Assembly: GCA_964558295.1 (NCBI GenBank)
Contig: CAZLDQ010000062.1
Location: 1-26,994 of the forward strand
Direction: 5' to 3'
Origin: JBDKTH01 sp964558295
Lineage (GTDB): Bacteria; Planctomycetota; Planctomycetia; Pirellulales; Thermoguttaceae
Length of the DNA stretch: 26,994 bases
The notes below the pieces were generated by a model. That model did not search any database and was not told where the DNA came from. It saw only the letters and a list, made by a program, of their open reading frames with translations. This document shows, one piece after another, positions 14,106 through 22,467 of the stretch; within the stretch, counting starts at the first letter, position 1; every line of letters starts with the position of its first letter. The position numbers were made by a program, and so were the translations under genes.

Positions 14106-15332
14106 TCACCGCCGCGCTTGCATCCGGTTGCGGTATTGGCGGGGGCTGAGCTGGAGGTCGGATTTGAAGACGGCGGCCAGGTATTCGCGGGAGCCAAAGC
14201 CGGCTAAGCGGGCGACGTCGGGGACGGGCAGATCGGTCTCGGCCAAGAGACGCTTTGCGCGGGCCAGACGCACGCGGCGGATTTCGGCGGCTGGGCCGCG
14301 GCCGAGCACTTCGCGGAAACGACGTTCCAGCCAACGACGGGAGACGGGCACCTCGCGCAGGACGTCGTGGACCTGGATCGGATCGGTGGCGTGGCTGCGG
14401 ATATAGGCCAGGGCGCGGGCCAAGTCGGGATCCTCGACGGCCAGGGTGTCGGTCGATTGGCGCGTGACCACGCCGGTCGGCTTCAAAAGCAGCGGGGCCT
14501 TGGGGGGCGGTTCACCCTGCATCAGACGCTCCAAAAGTTGGGCCGCTTCAAAGCCGATCCGTTCGGAGGTCAACTCGATGCCGGAGAGCGAAGGGGTGCA
14601 GGCATCGCAGAGCAGTTCGTCATTGTCGGCGGCTAACACGGCCACCTGTTCGGGAACCAAGAGGCCTTCACGCCGGCTGGCGTGGATCAGTTCACGACCC
14701 AGTTCCGTCGTCCAGGCGACAATTGCGACCGGCTTGGCCAGGGTGCGGAGCCAACGAGAGAGCCCCCGCTGGCGCGTGATCCAAGCCGTTCGAGCCCCGG
14801 CACCCGAGTCGAACGTTGTGCCGTAAAACGGGCAGTCGTGGCAAACCCGAGAAACTGCGTGGGCAAAGCCGTGGTAGTGCCGATCCACATAGCCGCGGTG
14901 GGCCAAGCCGTAGTAGGCGAAGTGGATGAAGCCGCGATCGAGGAGGTGTTCGGCGGCCATGCGCCCGGCCGCTTCGAGATCGGTGGCCACGCGGGGAAAC
15001 TCGACCCCCGGCAGTTCGATAGCCGAGATATTGACCACGGGAACGCCGGCGGCGCGGACTCGTCGCGCGGCGGCCGGAGTGCCGATGCGAGCGATGATTC
15101 CGTCGCCGCGCCAGCCCGGCGGCAGCCAGAGGGGTGTGTCTTGGCCGCCCGACTTGATCCACAAGTGCCACGGGCCGTGCTGACTGTAGTTGACAATCCC
15201 ACGCACCAGCCGGCGGCCCCAGCCGGTCGCCGTATCGACCAGGACGGCCACATTCCGCGTGCGGTTGTCGCGTGCGGTCTTTTGGGGTGATTTGGAGGGG
15301 TGGTTGGATTTTGCCACGGTGCTGACTCTCAA
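14106..15332 (-). CDS. XylR-type transcriptional regulator, second copy
   Basis: About 408 residues, with the same architecture as the regulator at 8610. The sensor domain begins RNVAVLVDTATGWGRRLVRGIVNYS and includes GDGIIARIGTPAAARRV, VPVVNISAIELPGVEFPRVATDLEAAGRMAAEHLLDRGF and VAVLAADNDELLCDACTPSLSGIELTSERIGFEAAQLLERL. The AraC-type HTH pair is VSRRWLERRFREVLGRGPAAEI and PVPDVARLAGFGSREYLAAVFKSDLQLSPRQYRNRM. It diverges from the oxidoreductase operon at 15557 and likely controls it. The start is uncertain: a TTG at 15332 gives the longest form; a GTG at 15317 also fits. The N-terminal 25 residues are basic and variable. The resemblance to copy one in the HTH suggests related sites but different ligands. 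Confidence 0.87.
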   Translation of the reverse strand: MRVSTVAKSNHPSKSPQKTARDNRTRNVAVLVDTATGWGRRLVRGIVNYSQHGPWHLWIKSGGQDTPLWLPPGWRGDGIIARIGTPAAARRVRAAGVPVVNISAIELPGVEFPRVATDLEAAGRMAAEHLLDRGFIHFAYYGLAHRGYVDRHYHGFAHAVSRVCHDCPFYGTTFDSGAGARTAWITRQRGLSRWLRTLAKPVAIVAWTTELGRELIHASRREGLLVPEQVAVLAADNDELLCDACTPSLSGIELTSERIGFEAAQLLERLMQGEPPPKAPLLLKPTGVVTRQSTDTLAVEDPDLARALAYIRSHATDPIQVHDVLREVPVSRRWLERRFREVLGRGPAAEIRRVRLARAKRLLAETDLPVPDVARLAGFGSREYLAAVFKSDLQLSPRQYRNRMQARR

Positions 15333-15407
15333 ACGTTCTCACGCCACACGACCGTTTCCGAAAGCCCCGAATCTCTCTTGTCTATCCTAGCATCCCTCGC
15401 CCCCTGT

Positions 15408-15430
15408 CGCAAACTCTTACCTTATTTGCG
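15408..15430. promoter_or_regulatory. Candidate operator between regulator 2 and the oxidoreductase operon
   Basis: CGCAAA (15408-15413) and TTTGCG (15425-15430) form a perfect inverted repeat with an 11-base AT-rich centre. GTCGCA also occurs as a direct repeat at 15406 and 15433, 27 bases apart, an arrangement often used by AraC-type dimers. It lies 127 bases before the operon's first ATG. Function is inferred from position. Confidence 0.4.
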
Positions 15431-15556
15431 CAGTCGCAGATTGACGCTGTCTGACGGGGGATGCGAGAATTGAAAGACAACCAGTGGGGCCTGCCGGGCA
15501 AGCCAGGCGGTCTTGCGGCGCCACGGTCCCGTTCCCCCAACTCACCGGAGGACGCC

Positions 15557-16882
15557 ATGAGTGTCTCGCGTCGTCATTTTCTGCGTACTGCTGCTGTCGT
15601 GGGCGGCTCGGTTTTGGCCCTCCAGCGTGGGGCCCATGCGGCCGGTAGTGATATCCTGAAGGTCGGTCTGATCGGCTGCGGTAGCCGTGGGGCGGGGGCT
15701 GCGTCGAACGCCATCAACGCCGATCCAGGCGTGCGTCTGGTGGCCTTGGCCGACGCGTTTGGCGACCGGCTCGAACAGACGCTCAAGCTCCTCAAGCAAC
15801 GACATCCGGACGAAGTCCAGGTCGATCCGGCGCGTTGTTTCGTGGGGTTCGATGCCTACAAGGAGTTGATTGCCAGCGGGGTGGATGTGGTTCTTCTGGC
15901 CGCGCCGCCCCATTTCCGCCCCTTGCATCTGGCCGCGGCAATCGCGGCGAACAAGCATGTGTTCGCCGAGAAGCCGGTGGGCGTCGATGCAACCGGCGTG
16001 CGGAGCGTTCTGGCGACCTGTGAGCTGGCCAAGAAGAAGAACCTTTGCGTGGTGTCGGGCCTCTGCTGGCGCTACGACACGGTGATCCGCGAGACGATGA
16101 AGCGGATTCACGACGGCGCAATCGGCGACATCGTGGCCCTGCAGACCACGCGGAATCTGGGCTACCTCTGGCAACGCCCACGCCAGCCGGAGTGGACGGA
16201 AATGGAATTCCAGATGCGCAACTGGTACTACTTTACTTGGCTCTCCGGCGACCACAACGTGGAACAGCAGATCCATGGGATCGACAAGTGCTCCTGGGCG
16301 ATGAACGACAAGCCGCCGCTGAGGGCCTGGGCCGTCAGCGGGCGTCAGGTGCGCATCGAGCCGAAGTGGGGCGACATCTACGATCATCACGCGGTGGTCT
16401 ACGAATACGACAACGGCGCGCGGATGTACGCCCTGGCCCGGCAGCAGCCCGGCTGCTTCAACGACTACTCGGAAGTGCTCCTGGGGACCAAAGGCCGCTG
16501 CGATTTGCAGAAAGGGCGAATCGAAGGGGAGACCAACTGGGTCCACGGCCAGCAGGCCGGCGACCTCTCGTCGTACTCGGCACGAAAATCACGCGAAGGC
16601 GCGTTGCGTCCCATGCACCAGGTCGAGCAGGACGAATTGTTTGCCGCGATCCGTGCGGGCAAGACGATCAACAACGGCGAGTACATGTGCCAGAGCACGC
16701 TCATGGCGATTCTGGGACGCATGGCCGGTTATACGGGCCAGTTGATTACTTGGGAACAGATGAAAGAATCGAAGCAGGACCTGTCGCCGCAGCGGTATGC
16801 GTTCGATGCGACCCCGCCGACCGTGCCCGGGGCCGACGGGAAGTATCCCGTGGCCATGCCGGGCGTGACGAAGTTCGTGTGA
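15557..16882 (+). CDS. Gfo/Idh/MocA oxidoreductase with Tat signal
   Basis: A 441-residue NAD(P)-type sugar oxidoreductase. The N-terminus MSVSRRHFLRTAAVVGGSVLALQ carries a Tat twin-arginine motif (SRRHFL), hydrophobic core and AHAAG cleavage region, so the enzyme is probably exported folded with its cofactor. The Rossmann motif follows (VGLIGCGSRGAGAA), then the family's FAEKPVGVD. The C-terminal domain includes GDHNVEQQIHGIDKCSWAMN, DHHAVVYEYDNGARMYAL and NNGEYMCQSTLMAILGRMAGYTG, typical of the large planctomycete/Bacteroidetes secreted subfamily. The ATG at 15557 has GGAGG seven bases upstream; the frame extends upstream but without signal features. First gene of a seven-gene operon. The substrate is unknown; relatives oxidise or rearrange sugars and polyols. 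Confidence 0.9.
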   Translation: MSVSRRHFLRTAAVVGGSVLALQRGAHAAGSDILKVGLIGCGSRGAGAASNAINADPGVRLVALADAFGDRLEQTLKLLKQRHPDEVQVDPARCFVGFDAYKELIASGVDVVLLAAPPHFRPLHLAAAIAANKHVFAEKPVGVDATGVRSVLATCELAKKKNLCVVSGLCWRYDTVIRETMKRIHDGAIGDIVALQTTRNLGYLWQRPRQPEWTEMEFQMRNWYYFTWLSGDHNVEQQIHGIDKCSWAMNDKPPLRAWAVSGRQVRIEPKWGDIYDHHAVVYEYDNGARMYALARQQPGCFNDYSEVLLGTKGRCDLQKGRIEGETNWVHGQQAGDLSSYSARKSREGALRPMHQVEQDELFAAIRAGKTINNGEYMCQSTLMAILGRMAGYTGQLITWEQMKESKQDLSPQRYAFDATPPTVPGADGKYPVAMPGVTKFV

Positions 16883-17093
16883 TTGGTCGGAGGGCAGATT
16901 GCGGAGGGTGGCGCGGGCGTCGGGCCTGCGCGGAGCATTGCAGGCGAAACGCGTGCGTTGCGGAGCAACGCGGCCAGACGCCGAGCTGGTGCGATTCACC
17001 AACGATGAAGAAGCCAACGACGCCTTCGGGAAGAATACCGTTCCGGTTGATCGCGTTGACTTGTCCACTCCACTGAAACGCAAGGGAGTCGCG

Positions 17094-17975
17094 ATGATGA
17101 CGGGAAGAATGACACGTCGGAGGATGTTGGCCGGCACGACGGCCGGGTGGTGTTTGGCACCGGGGCTGCGCCGGCTGTTGGCCGCGGAAATGCGGACATA
17201 CCGCATCGGTGCTTGCGACTGGTCGCTGGACAAGCGGCAGAAGATCGAGGCGTTGGACGTCGCCGCCGAGATCGGCCTGGACGGCGTGGAAGTCAGCTTC
17301 GGGCACGGCCCGGAGAACAATCTGCGCAGCGCCGAGGTCCGGCAGCGATACTTGACCGAGGCGAAGCGGCGGAATCTGGAGATCTGTTCGCTGGCCATGG
17401 GCGAGCTCAACCAAGTGCCGTATGCCTCCGATCCCCAGGCGGAATTGTGGGTGACCGAAGTGATCGACGTGATGGTTTCCCTCGGTGTACGCGTGGTTCT
17501 GCTCCCCTTCTTTGCACGCGGCGAGATCAAGGGGGATGACGCCCTCCAAGCCGCCGTGATCGAGAAGCTCAAGAAGGTCGCGCCGAAGGCGGAAAAGGCG
17601 GGGGTCGTACTGGGGCTGGAGACCTCGCTGAACGCCGAGGAGCACATGCGGATCCTGGATGCCGTGGGCTCGCCGGCCGTGAAGGTTTATTACGACGTGT
17701 CGAACATGCTCCGGCGAGGGAACGACATCTATCGCGAGATTCCCCAGTTGGGCTCGCGAATCTGCCGGATCCACATGAAGGAGCCCGACGGTCTGTTGGG
17801 AAAAGGGGCGGTAGACTTCGTACGCGTGCATAAAGCAATCGAGGCGATCGACTATCACGATTGGCTGGTGATCGAATCGGCGCGGGTGAAGGGACGTAGC
17901 GTAGTGGACTGCTACCGCGAGAACCTCGCCTTTTTGCGTACGCTGTTTCCCGCGGGGAAAGGAGGCCCTGCGTGA
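17094..17975 (+). CDS. Sugar phosphate isomerase/epimerase-like TIM barrel with Tat signal
   Basis: A 293-residue xylose-isomerase-like TIM barrel protein. The N-terminus MMTGRMTRRRMLAGTTAGWCLAPGLRRLLAAE has a twin-arginine stretch and a weak hydrophobic core, a probable Tat signal. The barrel begins MRTYRIGACDWSL and continues with EIGLDGVEVSF, LEICSLAMGELN, GVRVVLLPFFA and GVVLGLETSL. The late strands VKVYYDVSNML and RICRIHMKEPDG carry likely metal ligands (Glu, Asp, His, Glu). The ATG at 17094 has GGGAG six bases upstream. Its stop overlaps the MFS gene start by four bases (GTGA), so the two are translationally coupled. It may isomerise, epimerise or dehydrate the ketosugar made by the oxidoreductases. 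A 7-bp GC-rich hairpin lies upstream at 16955-16971. Confidence 0.85.
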   Translation: MMTGRMTRRRMLAGTTAGWCLAPGLRRLLAAEMRTYRIGACDWSLDKRQKIEALDVAAEIGLDGVEVSFGHGPENNLRSAEVRQRYLTEAKRRNLEICSLAMGELNQVPYASDPQAELWVTEVIDVMVSLGVRVVLLPFFARGEIKGDDALQAAVIEKLKKVAPKAEKAGVVLGLETSLNAEEHMRILDAVGSPAVKVYYDVSNMLRRGNDIYREIPQLGSRICRIHMKEPDGLLGKGAVDFVRVHKAIEAIDYHDWLVIESARVKGRSVVDCYRENLAFLRTLFPAGKGGPA

Positions 17976-19147
17976 GTTGGACGTTGCTCTACGTGGTGCT
18001 GAGCACGATGATGTTTCTGGAGTTCGCCGTGCGCGGCACCTGGGCGCCCGTGCTCTCGGCCCGGCTCCTGGGACCACTGGGGATGAGCGGCAAGCAGGTG
18101 GGCTGGATCTACGGGCTTGTGCCGCTGGCGACGATTGTGGCTCCGTTGGCCGTGGGGGCGCTGGTCGACCGGTACCTGGCCACGGAATGGGTCTTGGCCG
18201 GTGCGCATCTGGTAAGCGGTCTGGCTCTGATCGTGGCCACGTGGATTCATCGTTTCCCGCGTTTGCTGGGGGTGATGGCGATTCATGCGCTTTGTTTCGC
18301 CCCGACGGTGGCGCTGGTCAACTCGCTGGCTTTTACCCATCTGGAGCACCCGGAGACCGAGTTTTTCTGGGTTCGCGTGTGGGGGTCGATCGGCTGGGTG
18401 TTGGCCGGCTGGGCCTTGGCCGTGTGGCGTCGTTCGGGCGGCGGGATGGAGCGGGGGAGCGATGCGTTGCTCTTGGCCGGCCTCCTTTCGCTGGCCATGG
18501 CCGCCTTCTGTGCGTTTTGCCTGCCCCATACGCCTCCGTCGGCCGGACGTCCGCCCTGGACCGAAGGGCTGGAGATGCTCAAGGACCCGAAGGTGTTGAT
18601 CTTCCTGCTCATCTCGTTCGTGGCCACGACGCAGCTTCAGTTCTATTACATGGGCACGTCGCGGTATTTGGAGGACCTGGGGTTCCGCACGTCGTCGATC
18701 CCAGCGATTATGACCGTGGCCCAACTGGCGGAGATCGTGGCCATGGCTCAGGTGCTCCCCTTCGTGTTGCCGAGGCTGGGCTACCAAGCCACGTTGACGA
18801 TCGGCGTCGGGCTTTGGGTGCTGATGTACGCGGTCTATCTGGCCGGCCATCCGCGATGGCTCGTGGTGGCTTCGATGGGGTTGCACGGATTCGCCTTTGC
18901 GTTCTTCCTCGACGCGGCGGTGATCTATGTGAATGCCATTGCGCCCAGCGAGCTGCGTGGCTCGGCCCAGTCGCTCTACGCAGTGGTCACCTTGGGCCTG
19001 GGGCTCTTTGCGGGGACCCAGTTCACCGGCTGGGTGCTCGATCGATTGCGACGGGAGACCGGATATGCTTGGCGCGCGATCTTCACGATCCCGTGCGCCG
19101 TGCTGGCGCTCTGTACCTTGGCGTTCATTCTGTTTTTCGAAGACTAA
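17972..19147 (+). CDS. MFS transporter (NupG/LacY-like)
   Basis: A 391-residue inner-membrane permease with about twelve hydrophobic segments, starting SWTLLYVVLSTMMFLEFAVRGTWAPVL. It resembles the nucleoside:H+ symporter and LacY-like MFS branch: GWIYGLVPLATIVAPLAVGALVDRYLATE is the first-half loop signature, and a long central loop (PHTPPSAGRPPWTEGLEML) separates the halves. Late helices include GFAFAFFLDAAVIYVNAIAPSELRGSAQSL. The start is GTG at 17972 with GGAGG upstream and a four-base overlap with the isomerase stop. It presumably imports the product of the two exported enzymes for the cytosolic ones downstream. The actual substrate is unknown. Confidence 0.88.
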   Translation: MSWTLLYVVLSTMMFLEFAVRGTWAPVLSARLLGPLGMSGKQVGWIYGLVPLATIVAPLAVGALVDRYLATEWVLAGAHLVSGLALIVATWIHRFPRLLGVMAIHALCFAPTVALVNSLAFTHLEHPETEFFWVRVWGSIGWVLAGWALAVWRRSGGGMERGSDALLLAGLLSLAMAAFCAFCLPHTPPSAGRPPWTEGLEMLKDPKVLIFLLISFVATTQLQFYYMGTSRYLEDLGFRTSSIPAIMTVAQLAEIVAMAQVLPFVLPRLGYQATLTIGVGLWVLMYAVYLAGHPRWLVVASMGLHGFAFAFFLDAAVIYVNAIAPSELRGSAQSLYAVVTLGLGLFAGTQFTGWVLDRLRRETGYAWRAIFTIPCAVLALCTLAFILFFED

Positions 19148-19178
19148 CCTTTGGCCACACGGGCGTAGAGACTGACCG

Positions 19179-20423
19179 ATGATAGAAATTGGCATCGTAG
19201 GTTGCGGGCGGATCATGGCGGCGCACTTGCGCGGCTATCGGCTCTTGCGCGAAGCGGGCGTCAACGACTTTCGCATCACGGCCCTTTGTTCGTTGTGGGA
19301 AGATGAAGCCCGAATGTACGTGCGCCGGGGAGAAGGGCCGCCCCAGCGCGAGGCCGTGAGCCAGTTTGCCGGCGATCCGCTGGCCGTGGCCGATGAATAC
19401 CTGTCGGACTTTCAAGACGACGTGGACGTCCAGGTCTACACGGATTTCCACAAGATGATGGCCGAGGCGCCGATCACGGCGGTCAACGATTATACGAGCC
19501 ATGCGCTGCACCATCAGGTGGCCGAGGCCGCGTTAGAAGCCGGCAAGGATCTGTTGACCGAGAAGCCGATGGCGGTCACCGTGCGCGCGGCCCGGCGGAT
19601 GTGCGAACTGGCCGATGCCAAGAAGCGGGTTCTGGGCGTGTTCCAGAGCGGCCGCTACATGCCCCGGACCCGGCATTTGCGATGGTTGTTCGACTCCGGC
19701 TGTGTGGGTCGCTTGCAAATGGTACTCGTGGGAAGCATTGGCGCACGCTGGGCCCCGGACCGGATCGTGGCCGACACCCCCTGGCGTCACCGGCGCGTGG
19801 AGGCGGGCGGAATCTCGCTCGATGTGGGCGTGCACCGCTTCGACATGATCCGCTACCTGGCCGGCGAGATCCAGAATATCCAAGCCCGAACGGCAAGGAT
19901 CGAGCCGGTCCGCTTCACCCACGACGCCCAAGGACGGGAAACGCAACGCGTCGAGTGCGACGCTGAGGACACGGTCTATGCCTCGTTCGAAACCGACGCA
20001 GCGGTGACCGGCGAACTGATGGCCAGTTGGGCCGGACGTGGCGGGGCAACCCTGCTTGGCGCCGGCGACGTCTTCTATGCGTCCGGCGGGCGCGTGTCGG
20101 GCGACGAGGTGACATTCGAGGACGGCCGGACGGCCACCTTAGCCACGCTGTACGAGCAGGGCTGTCCGCCCGCACGCAAGGCGAAGGATTTTCCGTTGGG
20201 ACTGACCGACACGTTCGCCCTGGCCCAGTATGAATGGCTTCAGGCCGTGCGCGAGCGCCGGCCGCCGGAGACGAGCGGACGCGATGCCTTGTCAAACCTG
20301 GCCTGCGCGTTCACGGTGCTCGAATCGGCCCAGGCCGGACGGCGCGTCGAGGTTCACGAGGTGCTCTCCGGTCAGGTCTGCGAGTACCAACGCGAATTGG
20401 ACGAACACTATGGTATCAAGTGA
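19179..20423 (+). CDS. Gfo/Idh/MocA oxidoreductase, cytosolic (copy 2)
   Basis: A 414-residue dehydrogenase-like protein without a signal peptide. The Rossmann start is MIEIGIVGCGRIMAAHLRGY; a long insert follows (VRRGEGPPQREAVSQFAGDPLAVADEYLSDFQDDVDVQVY) before the usual TEKPMAVTVRAARRM. The C-terminal domain contains WRHRRVEAGGISLDVGVHRFDMIRYLAGEI, with Asp and His at the positions typical of the catalytic site, and a beta sheet with ELMASWAGRGG. The ribosome site is weak. It lies 31 bases after the transporter gene and seven bases before the next. It probably oxidises or reduces an imported sugar derivative. Confidence 0.88.
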   Translation: MIEIGIVGCGRIMAAHLRGYRLLREAGVNDFRITALCSLWEDEARMYVRRGEGPPQREAVSQFAGDPLAVADEYLSDFQDDVDVQVYTDFHKMMAEAPITAVNDYTSHALHHQVAEAALEAGKDLLTEKPMAVTVRAARRMCELADAKKRVLGVFQSGRYMPRTRHLRWLFDSGCVGRLQMVLVGSIGARWAPDRIVADTPWRHRRVEAGGISLDVGVHRFDMIRYLAGEIQNIQARTARIEPVRFTHDAQGRETQRVECDAEDTVYASFETDAAVTGELMASWAGRGGATLLGAGDVFYASGGRVSGDEVTFEDGRTATLATLYEQGCPPARKAKDFPLGLTDTFALAQYEWLQAVRERRPPETSGRDALSNLACAFTVLESAQAGRRVEVHEVLSGQVCEYQRELDEHYGIK

Positions 20424-20430
20424 GGCAATC

Positions 20431-21498
20431 ATGACGAAGAAATATCGCATCGGTATCGCGGGGCTGACACACGATCATGTATGGGGGAATGTGGACTTTC
20501 TGGCCACGCTGAAAAACGCCCAATTAGCGGCCGTCGCCGACCCCCACCAGGAATTGCAGGATCGGGTGACCAAGGAGTACGGCTGCGCGGCCTATGCCGA
20601 CTATCGGGAGATGATCGAGCGCGAGTCGCTCGACGTGGTGGGCGTTTTCTCGGACAACGCCGCGGGGCCGGAGGTGGCCGTGTTTGCCGCAGGGCATGGG
20701 TGTCATGTGCTGGTCGAAAAGCCGATGGCCACGACGTACGCTGCGGCCGAACAGATGATCGCCGCGGCCCAGGCGGCCGGCGTGCGACTGATGGTCAACT
20801 GGCCGGTCGTGTGGCGGCCCCAGGTTCAAGCGGCGTTGGATCTGGCCAGCCGGTCGGATTTTGGTCCAATCTGGCAAGTGACCCATCGTGCAGGACACGG
20901 CGGGCCAGAGGTGGAGTGCTCGAAGTACTTCCGCGAGTGGATCTTGGATCCGAAACGCAACGGGGGCGGCGCGCTGGTGGATCTTTGCGTCTATGGGATC
21001 AACCTGGCCCAGGTGATTCTGGGACGCCCGGAACGGGTCATGGCCACGGTCAGCCACTGGTACGATCCGCCGCTGGAGGTGGAAGATAACGCCATCGTGG
21101 TGATGAACTATCCCCGGGCGATGGCCACGGCGGAAGGCGCCTGGGGGCAAGTCGGCCAGCCGACGACCGGATACCTCGCCACGATCTGGGGAACACGCGG
21201 CGCGGTGACGTTCGGCCCCGGGCGCGGCGGACGGCTGTGGGTCACCACGGGGGATAAGCCGGAGAACGTCGAGGTGATGCCCCCCGCGCCCGAGCCGCAC
21301 ATGGCCAATGGGTTTGCCCATTTCCTTTGGGCGTTGGAGACGGGCAGCGAATTGTATCCGCTCTGCCGGCCGGCCGTCTGCTGCCAGACGCAAGAGGTGC
21401 TCGATGCGGCGATTCGTTCGGCCCAGGAAGGCATCAGTGTTGCGTTGCCGGCGCGGAAGTCGGACACGCCGTGCCTGGCCGACTGTCGCCGAAGCTAA
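20431..21498 (+). CDS. Gfo/Idh/MocA oxidoreductase, cytosolic (copy 3)
   Basis: A 355-residue dehydrogenase-like protein starting MTKKYRIGIAGLTHDHVWGNVDFL. The glycine motif is unusual: GIAGLTHDHVWG rather than GxGxxG, as in a known planctomycete subgroup, so NAD binding may be weak. VEKPMATTYAAAEQM is the family's EKP motif. The C-terminal domain has GGGALVDLCVYGINLAQVILG and AWGQVGQPTTGYLATIWGTRGAV. The ATG at 20431 follows GAGG and lies eight bases after the previous stop. It sits directly upstream of the glycyl radical activase, so it may prepare the glycyl radical enzyme's substrate or use its product. Confidence 0.86.
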   Translation: MTKKYRIGIAGLTHDHVWGNVDFLATLKNAQLAAVADPHQELQDRVTKEYGCAAYADYREMIERESLDVVGVFSDNAAGPEVAVFAAGHGCHVLVEKPMATTYAAAEQMIAAAQAAGVRLMVNWPVVWRPQVQAALDLASRSDFGPIWQVTHRAGHGGPEVECSKYFREWILDPKRNGGGALVDLCVYGINLAQVILGRPERVMATVSHWYDPPLEVEDNAIVVMNYPRAMATAEGAWGQVGQPTTGYLATIWGTRGAVTFGPGRGGRLWVTTGDKPENVEVMPPAPEPHMANGFAHFLWALETGSELYPLCRPAVCCQTQEVLDAAIRSAQEGISVALPARKSDTPCLADCRRS

Positions 21499-21517
21499 CG
21501 CAGCGTGGAGAAATCTT

Positions 21518-22450
21518 GTGACGAGCGGCGTGATTACCCATATCCAGCGTTTTTCGGTTCACGATGGGCCGGGGATTCGCACCACCGTGTTCTTGAAGGG
21601 CTGCCAGATGCATTGCCCTTGGTGCCACAATCCCGAGACCTATCGCCGGCAGCCGGAGATTCAGGTGTTTCCCGGGCGTTGTATCGGCTGCAAGGTTTGC
21701 GCCGAAGTGTGCCCGCGGGGAGCCCACGCGTTCACTGCCGCGGGACACGTCTACGATCGTCAACGGTGCGTGGCGTGTGGGAAGTGTGTCGAGACATGTT
21801 ACGCCAAGTCGCTGGTGTTGGTCGGTCAGACGCGCACGGCCGAGGAAGTTGTGGCTGAGGTGTTGGCCGACCGGCCGTTTTATGAGCCGGTCGGCGGGGT
21901 AACCGTCTCCGGCGGGGAGCCGTTGGTGCAGGCGGAGTTTACCCGGGCAATCCTGGAGCTTTGCCGGCAGGAGGGAATCCATACGGCCGTGGAAACGAAC
22001 CTTGCCTGGCCATGGAAGGTTGTCGCTCCGCTGGTGCCGGTGGTTGACCTGTTCCTGGTTGACGTCAAATTGATGGATGAGGCGGACCATCGGACATGGA
22101 CGGGGATGTCGAACGTCCAGACGCTGGAGAATCTTCGGCAGCTCGATGCCTTGGGCAAAGCACTGGTGATCCGCACGCCGGTGATTGGGGGCGTGAACGA
22201 CCGGGCGGAGCAGATCGAGGCCATCGCCGAGTTTTTGGCGACGCTCGACCAGGTGCAGCAGTATGATCTGTTGCCGTATCACCCGCTGGGGCTCGGCAAA
22301 TATGACGCGTTGGGCCTCGCCAGACCACGGCCCGAATTTCACACCCCTACGGCGGCCGCGTTGGAGGCCTTGGCTACCCGGGCTGCACGGCCCGGCTTTG
22401 TGGTCAAGGTGGCCGGCGCGACGCTGGTCAAGCAACCCGCTTCTTCTTGA
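21518..22450 (+). CDS. Glycyl radical enzyme activating enzyme (radical SAM)
   Basis: A 310-residue radical S-adenosylmethionine protein that installs the glycyl radical on its partner enzyme. The radical SAM cluster motif is Cys29-x3-Cys33-x2-Cys36 (GCQMHCPWCHNPE). A two-[4Fe-4S] ferredoxin-like insert follows: CIGCKVCAEVCP and CVACGKCVETC. Then come GGVTVSGGEPLVQ (SAM-binding GGE) and DLFLVDVKLMDEADH. This three-cluster form is typical of activases for non-PFL glycyl radical enzymes. The GTG at 21518 has GGAG upstream; the start is supported by the conserved ITHIQRFSVHDGPGIRTTVF segment that begins right after it. It ends 17 bases before the glycyl radical enzyme gene. Confidence 0.94.
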   Translation: MTSGVITHIQRFSVHDGPGIRTTVFLKGCQMHCPWCHNPETYRRQPEIQVFPGRCIGCKVCAEVCPRGAHAFTAAGHVYDRQRCVACGKCVETCYAKSLVLVGQTRTAEEVVAEVLADRPFYEPVGGVTVSGGEPLVQAEFTRAILELCRQEGIHTAVETNLAWPWKVVAPLVPVVDLFLVDVKLMDEADHRTWTGMSNVQTLENLRQLDALGKALVIRTPVIGGVNDRAEQIEAIAEFLATLDQVQQYDLLPYHPLGLGKYDALGLARPRPEFHTPTAAALEALATRAARPGFVVKVAGATLVKQPASS

Positions 22451-22467
22451 TTACGGAACTCTTTGCT

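Noticed and set aside
16045..17076. 343-residue frame overlapping the first oxidoreductase and the gap after it
   Set aside because: Arg/Gly-rich shadow in another frame; the real gene has a Tat signal, Rossmann motif and EKP motif.
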